From contig QBVU01000001.1 in the NCBI GenBank assembly GCA_003284275.1, positions 224,768 through 288,767 on the forward strand: DNA of 64,000 bases, in the 5' to 3' direction. Source of the DNA: Pelagibacteraceae bacterium AG-313-A04 (GTDB taxonomy: Bacteria; Pseudomonadota; Alphaproteobacteria; Pelagibacterales; Pelagibacteraceae). Below are positions 19,916-25,988 of the stretch, one piece after another (the first letter of the stretch is position 1; the number at the start of each line of letters is the position of its first letter). The position numbers and the translations under genes are program-made. The notes under the pieces were generated by a model. It worked only from the letters and a program-made list of their open reading frames with translations, was not told where the DNA came from and did no database searches.

Positions 19916-20488
19916 TTAAAAAAGCCGGTTAATTATATTAGCCGGCTTTTTTTTTATCTCAGACATTAAAGCAAAGCCATTACACTTGATTAAATTTAAA
20001 TTGTTTAAATTCTTCAAATTTATACCACCCAGTGGTATTAAGTTTTTGTTAATTTTCAAATAATTATTGAACTTTATAACTCCTAGAAAAGTAGCGTTTT
20101 TATCGTAACTAACTGAAAATAATTTTGAAAATATTATTATTTTGCATCCTTGTTTAATCTTATTATAGATTTCTTTTTGGGAATGAGCAGATCCAATTAT
20201 ATCAAAATTTGATTTTTTTTGTGACAATGCTTTAAACGATTTATTATATGAAGATAGATAAATTCCATCCGAGCAAAGATTAGTTGCTAGTCTTAAGTTA
20301 TTAGCTACATAAAAATCTATAGACTTTAATTTACACCTTTTTCTAAATTTTAATAATTCTGATTTTTTTTCAAATTTATCTGGATTTCTGTAAATAATTG
20401 AAAATTTTTGAAGTTTTTTTATTTTATCTAAATTTATATCTTTTATACTTTCAATTATTAAATAATATTTTTTTTTTACGATAAACAT
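19916..20488 (-). CDS. thiE: ThiE-like thiamine-phosphate synthase, diverged
   Basis: Likely couples HMP-PP and the thiazole phosphate to give thiamine phosphate, or is a relative (TenI branch). 190 residues, short. Recognisable TIM-barrel blocks: ATNLCSDGIYLSS (where ThiE has GVHLGQ), FDIIGSAHSQKEI (ThiE: IGxSxHxxxE), LIPLGGINLKNL (GGI phosphate loop). The pyrophosphate-binding residues of the canonical LGQxD loop are not clear, so activity is uncertain. The final codons double as the porin terminator. Its ATG (20486-20488) abuts the yggS ATG head to head with no base between them. Confidence 0.65.
   Translation of the reverse strand: MFIVKKKYYLIIESIKDINLDKIKKLQKFSIIYRNPDKFEKKSELLKFRKRCKLKSIDFYVANNLRLATNLCSDGIYLSSYNKSFKALSQKKSNFDIIGSAHSQKEIYNKIKQGCKIIIFSKLFSVSYDKNATFLGVIKFNNYLKINKNLIPLGGINLKNLNNLNLIKCNGFALMSEIKKKPANIINRLF
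19918..19952 (+). terminator. Rho-independent terminator of the porin gene, overlapping the thiE-like 3' end
   Basis: A 12-bp stem pairs 19921-19932 (AAAGCCGGTTAA) with 19938-19949 (TTAGCCGGCTTT), one G-T wobble, with a 5-nt loop, followed by a T run on the plus strand and preceded by an A run. It can act in both directions. The same bases encode the last eleven codons of the convergent ThiE-like protein. Confidence 0.9.
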
Positions 20489-21139
20489 ATGAGTACAATA
20501 ATAGAAAGATTTGATAAAATAAAATTGAATATTGCTTCAGCTAAGCCAGTTCAAAAGGTAAATATAATTGCTGTAAGCAAAACCTTCGCTATAGATCATA
20601 TAAATCCTTTAATAGAATATGGCCACCATCATTTCGGTGAAAATAAAGTTCAAGAAGCTTTATCAAAGTGGTCTGAAACTGTGAGAAAAAATGAGAGTAT
20701 AAAACTGCATATGATAGGCAAACTTCAAAGTAATAAAGCAAAAGATGCTGTTAAAATTTTTGATTATATACATTCTTTAGATAATCAAAAACTAGCAGAT
20801 ACTTTAGCAAAGCAGCAAATGAGTCTTAAAAAAAATCTCAAATATTTTATTCAAGTAAATATAGGAAACGAAATACAAAAGTCTGGTATATCGGTTGATG
20901 AGCTAGATCCATTTTATAATTATTGCAAGTATGAAATAAATTTAAATATTATAGGTTTAATGATTATTCCACCTAATGATAATAATACTCAAAAATATTT
21001 CAAATCATTAAGTGAGTTGAACAAGTCACTTGCTTTACAAGAACTTAGTATGGGTATGTCAGCTGATTATATTGAGGCAGTAAATCACGGAGCTACTTTT
21101 GTAAGAGTCGGAAGTTCTATCTTTGGAGAGAGATCTTAA
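20489..21139 (+). CDS. yggS: YggS/PLPBP family pyridoxal phosphate homeostasis protein
   Basis: Cytoplasmic PLP-binding TIM barrel that buffers free pyridoxal phosphate; not known to be catalytic. The PLP lysine is Lys31 in IIAVSKTF. Other family blocks: HHFGENKVQEA, HMIGKLQSNKAKDAV, IQVNIGNEIQKSGI, and the phosphate-binding MGMSADYIEAVNHGATFVRVGSSIFG near the end. 216 residues, normal. Its ATG directly follows the divergent ThiE-like start, and no Shine-Dalgarno is visible; the 3' end overlaps the convergent transpeptidase by 23 bp. Confidence 0.92.
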   Translation: MSTIIERFDKIKLNIASAKPVQKVNIIAVSKTFAIDHINPLIEYGHHHFGENKVQEALSKWSETVRKNESIKLHMIGKLQSNKAKDAVKIFDYIHSLDNQKLADTLAKQQMSLKKNLKYFIQVNIGNEIQKSGISVDELDPFYNYCKYEINLNIIGLMIIPPNDNNTQKYFKSLSELNKSLALQELSMGMSADYIEAVNHGATFVRVGSSIFGERS

Positions 21140-21614
21140 CTTTCGTTCTTGGTTTTATTTGTTGAATAATTTTTAACAAATCTTTTTTTCTTATAGCGAC
21201 ACACCCCTCTGTCTTTTTAAAATTATTTTTTGCGACATGAATAAAAATAGCGCTACCTTTATTTTTTTTGACAGGATCCATGTTGTAACTGAGTACTAAT
21301 ATAATATCATATATATTCTCTTTTTTATAAAGTCTTTCATGACTGTATTTAAATGGTAATTTAATAAGCCTATTGTATTTTTTAGATTTAGGGTCATTAC
21401 ACCAACCCATATTTTTTGTAATCACTGCATTTTTTATGTGTGTTTGTATTTTAACCCTGTCTTTTCTATATAAAATGCATTTTATTTTAAATTGTCCTTT
21501 TGGTGTAATTAAATCACCTTCTTTCTTTTTAAAGCCAATTCCTCTTTTACCTACAGCGCATTTTGCTTTATAATTTTTATAAGTAAGATAATTTTTATTT
21601 ATTATAATATGCAT
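21117..21614 (-). CDS. L,D-transpeptidase (YkuD) family protein
   Basis: Probable peptidoglycan L,D-transpeptidase or related cysteine enzyme. From the ATG at 21614 it has 165 residues. The YkuD active site is clear: IFIHVAK (His126) and KKTEGCVAI (Cys138), preceded by the GWCNDP and YNRLIKLP motifs of a short alphaproteobacterial subfamily. No signal peptide or transmembrane segment is visible, which is usual for this subfamily, so export and substrate are unclear. A TTG at 21617 would add one residue. The start codon shares the palindrome ATGCAT with the divergent next gene. Confidence 0.85.
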   Translation of the reverse strand: MHIIINKNYLTYKNYKAKCAVGKRGIGFKKKEGDLITPKGQFKIKCILYRKDRVKIQTHIKNAVITKNMGWCNDPKSKKYNRLIKLPFKYSHERLYKKENIYDIILVLSYNMDPVKKNKGSAIFIHVAKNNFKKTEGCVAIRKKDLLKIIQQIKPRTKVKISLQR

Positions 21615-22214
21615 CAATTAAATGTATTAATTTTAGGCCCAAATTCTTTTACATCTACCCTAAATGAACTTAAACCTTTTTTAAAGTTTAATTCTTTAAC
21701 TGAGATAAAAAACTTAAAGCTCGATGTTATATTGTTTCACGTAGATGCGCTTTTAGACAAAAAAAACAATGAAATTTTAAATGATAATAATTGCTTAAAA
21801 GTTTGCACTTCTAATACAAAAAAATTATCTAGTGATTATGATGCGTATTTATATTTACCAGCCTCACTTAAAGAGATTAATGATACAGTTGAAAACATTG
21901 CTGCAAAAAAAATTTTTTCTAACAATTCATCAATTCAAATAAAAAAATATATTTTAAATAAAAATGAAAAGAAATTATATAAGAATAATGACCAAATTAT
22001 TCTTACCGAAAAAGAAATTCAATTACTTGAATTATTTCTTGGCAATAAAAAACCCATCTCTAAAGATAAAATATTATCATCAGTCTGGAATTATTCAACA
22101 GATGCAGACACACATACTGTTGAAACACATATCTATAGATTAAGAAAAAAAATTAATGAAAAATTCTCAGATGAAAACTTTATAATGAATACTAAGGACG
22201 GTTATTCATTATGA
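21609..22214 (+). CDS. OmpR-type DNA-binding protein with a degenerate receiver domain
   Basis: Predicted transcription regulator, 201 residues. The C-terminal ~90 residues form an OmpR/PhoB winged helix (LTEKEIQLLELFLGNKK, SVWNYSTDADTHTVETHIY, RLRKKI, the last including the recognition helix). The N-terminal half has the length of a receiver but lacks its chemistry: the phospho-Asp after beta-3 is replaced (LDVILFHVD, His44 at that place), the acidic pair after beta-1 is absent (VLILGPNS) and the beta-5 Lys is missing (YLYLPASLKE). It probably works without phosphorylation. No histidine kinase is nearby. ATGA overlap with the ArfA-like gene. Confidence 0.85.
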   Translation: MHQLNVLILGPNSFTSTLNELKPFLKFNSLTEIKNLKLDVILFHVDALLDKKNNEILNDNNCLKVCTSNTKKLSSDYDAYLYLPASLKEINDTVENIAAKKIFSNNSSIQIKKYILNKNEKKLYKNNDQIILTEKEIQLLELFLGNKKPISKDKILSSVWNYSTDADTHTVETHIYRLRKKINEKFSDENFIMNTKDGYSL

Positions 22215-22336
22215 AGAAAAGAAATAAAATAGCAAAAGACCTTTTTACAACTAAATATAGGAAAAGAGTCGTAAAGCCCAAAAAAGGCAAAGGGAGTTTT
22301 AAAAGAAGAAAAAAATTAACTAATTATTCAGTCTAG
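22211..22336 (+). CDS. arfA: ArfA-like alternative ribosome-rescue factor (41 aa)
   Basis: A short gene starting at ATG 22211 inside the previous stop (ATGA) and ending at TAG 22334-22336. The product is 41 residues, very basic, with DLFTTKYRKRV followed by KPKKGKGSFKRRKK. This matches the conserved core of ArfA (LF..RV..KKGKGSY.RK), the small protein that binds ribosomes stalled without a stop codon and recruits RF2. It is shorter than E. coli ArfA (72 residues, functional at about 55), but it keeps the whole core. The last 17 bp overlap convergent pfkB-family kinase. No hairpin that would make its mRNA non-stop is apparent. Confidence 0.75.
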   Translation: MKKRNKIAKDLFTTKYRKRVVKPKKGKGSFKRRKKLTNYSV

Positions 22337-23252
22337 CACCTATGATTTGAATTACTCTAGAAGACATTTTTGTTCCAGTTTCTAGACTTTCTTTGATGGA
22401 TTTATTATTTATTAAACCATGCAAGAAGCCGCTAGCAAACAAATCACCAGCACCCGTCAAATCTTTAATTTTTAGATTTTTTATTGCTGAACATTCTACT
22501 ACCTCATTTTTACTTATTGCAACTGCTCCCTTTTCACCACGTGTAATTAAAGTTAATTTATTAATTTCTTTAGCAAAATTGATCACATCATCAAACTTAT
22601 TGACATCGATTAATGACATAAATTCTTGTTCATTCGCAAAAGTTATATCTAATTTATTTTTTACTAATTCTAAAAAATGAGCCTTATGTCTTTCCACACA
22701 AAATAAGTCAGATAATGACATTGCAACTTTATTTGAATTATTTATCGCCTTTTCAAATGCCTTTTTAGGCTCACCTTCATCCCAAAGATAGCCTTCTAAA
22801 AATAAAATTTCACTATTTTTTACTGCATTTGCGTCAATATCATTATCATTAATTTTTCCTGCTGTTCCAAGAAAAGTTACCATTGTCCTTTCAGAGTCAG
22901 GTGTAATTAATATCAAGCAAGTACCAGTTGATATGGTTTCTTTTTTTTTTGAATAAAAATACTGCACATTTTCTTTTTTTAAGCCCTCTTCATATTTGTT
23001 ACCTAAATCATCATCGCTTACTTTACCTATAAAGCCCACTTTATTCCCAAGTTGTGAAAGACCTACTATTGAGTTAGCTACAGATCCACCTGAAACAGTT
23101 TCTTCTATTTTAAGCGTAGATAATATTTTTTTAAATTCATATTCATTGACAAGTTTCATTGTACTTTTTGTTAAGTTGTTTTGATCGATAAATTTATCTT
23201 CGACTTTACAAATTACATCAACGATAGCGTTGCCAATTCCCAAGATTTTCAT
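22320..23252 (-). CDS. PfkB-family carbohydrate/nucleoside kinase
   Basis: Ribokinase-fold kinase, 310 residues. It starts ILGIGNAIVDVICKVEDKF, has the substrate lid VSGGSVANSIVGLSQLG and the ATP/catalytic signature DLTGAGDLFASGFLHG with the base Asp270. In alphaproteobacteria this branch is usually annotated as adenosine kinase; the exact substrate is not settled by sequence. Its stop lies inside the ArfA-like gene, and its start is adjacent to the nth stop, so nth-pfkB are probably co-transcribed with dapB. Confidence 0.85.
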   Translation of the reverse strand: MKILGIGNAIVDVICKVEDKFIDQNNLTKSTMKLVNEYEFKKILSTLKIEETVSGGSVANSIVGLSQLGNKVGFIGKVSDDDLGNKYEEGLKKENVQYFYSKKKETISTGTCLILITPDSERTMVTFLGTAGKINDNDIDANAVKNSEILFLEGYLWDEGEPKKAFEKAINNSNKVAMSLSDLFCVERHKAHFLELVKNKLDITFANEQEFMSLIDVNKFDDVINFAKEINKLTLITRGEKGAVAISKNEVVECSAIKNLKIKDLTGAGDLFASGFLHGLINNKSIKESLETGTKMSSRVIQIIGARLNN

Positions 23253-23906
23253 TTAAGCTTTTTTTACCTTAATTGGTTTTTTTCTATTTGGATAACAGCT
23301 TTTGCAAATTTTACAAGTTATTCCATAACAATCCCGAGCTTTACAATATTCTCTACCATACCAAATTATTTGAAGGTGAAGCTTGTTCCAATATTTTTTA
23401 GGAAAAACTTTTTTTAAATCTTTTTCAGTTTGTGTAACGTTTTTTCCATTTGTTAAACCCCATCTTTGAGCTAGTCTATGAATATGTGTATCTACTGGAA
23501 AAGCAGGGAAGCCGAAACCTTGAGACATGACAACACTTGCAGTCTTGTGTCCAACACCAGGTAATTGTTCGAGCTCCTCATAAGTTTTTGGTACTTTACC
23601 TTTATATTTTTCTACTAAAGTTTTTGACAAATAAAAAATACTTTTAGCTTTGACTCTGAATATTCCTATTCTTTTTATTAATCTTTCGATTTTTTTTCTG
23701 CCAAGTTTCACAAAATGAGTTGGTTTATTATATTTTGGGTAGATTTCTTTAGTAACATTATTTACATTTACATCGGTACATTGTGCTGAAAGTAAAACAG
23801 AGACTAAAAGAGTAAAAGTGTTTTTATAATTAAGTGGTATAGGAACTTTAGGATAAGTTTTATTTAATATCCTTAAAATAATTTTGGCTTTTTCTCTATT
23901 GGTCAC
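23253..23906 (-). CDS. nth: Endonuclease III (Nth) with unusual cysteine spacing
   Basis: Base-excision DNA glycosylase/AP lyase for oxidised pyrimidines. 217 residues; helix-hairpin-helix LPGVGHKTASVV with catalytic Lys121, and Asp139 in FPVDTHIHR, at the E. coli positions (K120, D138). The C-terminal iron-sulfur loop has five cysteines, Cys188, 193, 198, 201 and 204, in a spacing that does not fit the normal C-x6-C-x2-C-x5-C, so how or whether the 4Fe-4S cluster is bound is open. ATGA overlap with dapB upstream. Confidence 0.92.
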   Translation of the reverse strand: MTNREKAKIILRILNKTYPKVPIPLNYKNTFTLLVSVLLSAQCTDVNVNNVTKEIYPKYNKPTHFVKLGRKKIERLIKRIGIFRVKAKSIFYLSKTLVEKYKGKVPKTYEELEQLPGVGHKTASVVMSQGFGFPAFPVDTHIHRLAQRWGLTNGKNVTQTEKDLKKVFPKKYWNKLHLQIIWYGREYCKARDCYGITCKICKSCYPNRKKPIKVKKA

Positions 23907-24679
23907 TTAAAGTTAAGAAGATCTCTCATCGAATAAAGACCCGCTTTTTTTGACATTAACCAAGCAGCAGCTGTGAGGGCGCCTTCAGAATATAAAGCTC
24001 TATCAAAGGACTCGTGATTAAGTTTAATAATTTCTTTTCCACTAGAAAATTTAACTTCATGTTCACCAATAACCTCTCCTCTACGAATAGAATTGAAGTT
24101 AATTTTTTTTGCATAGGGAAAAGATTTTTTATTTAAATATTTTTTACCAATTAGATTATAAAAATTTTTATTTTTTCCATCTGCTATTCCTTTCCCCAGC
24201 ATTAAGGCTGTGCCAGATGGATAATCAATTTTGTGTCTATGATGCACTTCATAGACCTTGCTTAAAAAATTATTTCCAAGAGATTTCGATGTTATTTCAG
24301 TTAAATATATAAGCAAATTCACCCCCAAGCTCATATTGCCAGCTTTAAGGATCGGAATTTTTTTAGAAAATTTTTTAATTAAATTTTCCTCTTGTTTCGA
24401 AAAACCAGTTGTTCCAATAACAACTCTTTTTTTTAATTTAGACGCAATTTTAAGCACTTCAAATGTGCATCTAGGAACCGTAAAGTCTATTATTACATTT
24501 GATTTTTTAAATGCGTCAACACTATTTTTGTAAGGTTTTAACCCAGCAATTTTTTTATTTATCAATCTATTTTCAGTTAAAGAAACTAATTTAAAATTTT
24601 TATGCTTTTTTGAAGATTTAATCAGCTGTTGACCCATTCTTCCCAAACATCCTGAAATAGATAAATTTATTTTTTTCAT
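23903..24679 (-). CDS. dapB: 4-hydroxy-tetrahydrodipicolinate reductase DapB
   Basis: NAD(P)H-dependent reductase in the lysine/meso-DAP pathway, which supplies peptidoglycan. 258 residues. The nucleotide fold is ISGCLGRMGQQL (residues 7-18); the substrate/catalytic region is YEVHHRHKIDYPSGTALMLG, with the HHxHKxD and SGTA motifs. It overlaps nth (ATGA) and its own ATG overlaps the stop of the small membrane ORF upstream (TCAT/ATGA on the minus strand), so dnaJ-side genes, the small ORF, dapB, nth and the kinase may share transcripts. Confidence 0.96.
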   Translation of the reverse strand: MKKINLSISGCLGRMGQQLIKSSKKHKNFKLVSLTENRLINKKIAGLKPYKNSVDAFKKSNVIIDFTVPRCTFEVLKIASKLKKRVVIGTTGFSKQEENLIKKFSKKIPILKAGNMSLGVNLLIYLTEITSKSLGNNFLSKVYEVHHRHKIDYPSGTALMLGKGIADGKNKNFYNLIGKKYLNKKSFPYAKKINFNSIRRGEVIGEHEVKFSSGKEIIKLNHESFDRALYSEGALTAAAWLMSKKAGLYSMRDLLNFK

Positions 24680-24846
24680 AAACTAATAAAATAAATGATT
24701 ACAATAATAACTAACGTAATTATAGCCCAAATAGATAAATTTTTTAAAAATTCTTTTAATTTATAATTTGTAGATAGAAAACTGGGTAAAATTAAAATTA
24801 ACACTGCAATAAGAAAAATTGCAGACATTATTTGATCAGTACTCAT
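24676..24846 (-). CDS. Small two-helix membrane protein (56 aa), function unknown
   Basis: An open frame of 56 residues from ATG 24844-24846 to TGA 24676-24678, filling the gap between dnaJ and dapB. It begins MSTDQIMSAIFLIAVLIL and has two hydrophobic segments, about residues 7-24 and 38-55, joined by a short basic loop (NYKLKEFLKN). Its stop overlaps the dapB ATG by the same four-base pattern used across the window, and it starts six bases after dnaJ, which argues for a real gene. I do not recognise a family with certainty; the pattern recalls the N-terminal membrane part of alphaproteobacterial TIGR02281-type proteases, without any protease domain. Weak inference. Confidence 0.6.
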   Translation of the reverse strand: MSTDQIMSAIFLIAVLILILPSFLSTNYKLKEFLKNLSIWAIITLVIIVIIYFISL

Positions 24847-24852
24847 TTAAAA

Positions 24853-25968
24853 CTAGGAATTTTTCCAAAACTTTTTAGCTTTTTCAAAGAAACTTTTAAT
24901 TACAGGATCAGGTTTATTGCTTTCGATTTCATTAAATTCTTCAAGTATTTCTTTTTGTTTTTTTGTCAATGACGTAGGAACCTGTGTGTTTATTCTAATG
25001 TACAAATCACCAAAAATATTCCCCCTCAGAACTGGCATTCCTTTTCCTCTAAGTCTAAACTGTTTACCATGTTGTGTGCCTGAAGGAATTTTAATTTTAG
25101 ATTTTCCGCCATCAATAGAGGGCACTTCAACTGAAGTTCCAAGTGCAGCGTCAGTAAATGAAATAGGTAGCTCATAATATAAATTTTCATCAGCCCTTTT
25201 GAAAATATCGTGATTGTCAATGGATATAAATAAATACAAATCTCCACTAGAACCGCCTTTTGATCCTGCTTCACCCTTACCAGACACTCTTATTCTAGTT
25301 CCATCATCAACTCCTTTTGGAATTTTAACTGTTACGTTTTCATTTGATTGTACTTTACCATTACCGCTGCATTTATTGCATGGATCATTAATCATTTCTC
25401 CATAACCACTACATTGAGGGCAAGTTTGTTGAACAGTAAAAAATCCTTGATTTGATCTTACTTTTCCTCTTCCAGAGCAATAATCACATCTTACAGGTTT
25501 TGAACCTTTTGCAGCACCGCTACCGGCACAAGAAGAGCAAGATTTATAAGTTGTGTATTTCACATTTTTTTGAACTCCTTTGTAAGCTTCTTCTAAATCA
25601 ATGCTTACATCGTATCTTAAGTCATTCCCTCTATTGCTAGATCTTCTAGTGGAACCACCCCCACCAAAATCACTGAAAAAATCTTCAAAAATATCTGAAA
25701 AGGATGATGTATCAAATCCACCAAAACCTTGACCACCACCTCCCTCAAAAGCAGCGTGACCAAACTGGTCATAGTTTGCTTTCCTTTTTTCATCTGAAAG
25801 AATGTGATAAGCCTCGCTGGCTTCTTTGAATATTTCTTCTGAAGATTTATCGCCCTTAGTTTTGTCTGGATGATATTTAAGAGCGAGTTTTCTATAAGCT
25901 TTTTTTATATCGTCCTTAGAGGCGGATCTTGGTACACCTAAGACATCATAACAATCTCTTTTAGCCAC
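24853..25968 (-). CDS. dnaJ: Chaperone DnaJ
   Basis: Hsp40 co-chaperone that delivers substrates to DnaK and triggers ATP hydrolysis. 371 residues. J domain at the start with KYHPDKTKGD, then a Gly/Phe region (GGGGQGFGGFDTSSF), four zinc-ribbon repeats (CSSCAGSG, CDYCSGRG, CPQCSGYG, CNKCSGNG) between about 145 and 210, and two beta-sandwich substrate domains. Start 20 bp downstream of dnaK; the three genes grpE-dnaK-dnaJ form one minus-strand unit. Confidence 0.97.
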   Translation of the reverse strand: MAKRDCYDVLGVPRSASKDDIKKAYRKLALKYHPDKTKGDKSSEEIFKEASEAYHILSDEKRKANYDQFGHAAFEGGGGQGFGGFDTSSFSDIFEDFFSDFGGGGSTRRSSNRGNDLRYDVSIDLEEAYKGVQKNVKYTTYKSCSSCAGSGAAKGSKPVRCDYCSGRGKVRSNQGFFTVQQTCPQCSGYGEMINDPCNKCSGNGKVQSNENVTVKIPKGVDDGTRIRVSGKGEAGSKGGSSGDLYLFISIDNHDIFKRADENLYYELPISFTDAALGTSVEVPSIDGGKSKIKIPSGTQHGKQFRLRGKGMPVLRGNIFGDLYIRINTQVPTSLTKKQKEILEEFNEIESNKPDPVIKSFFEKAKKFWKNS

Positions 25969-25988
25969 AGGACGTCTCCTTTATTTTC

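Noticed and set aside
21735..21750. TGTTTCACGTAGATGC as a third parS site
   Set aside because: Only the left half matches the parS core; the right half lacks the GTGAAA arm, so it is not a palindrome.
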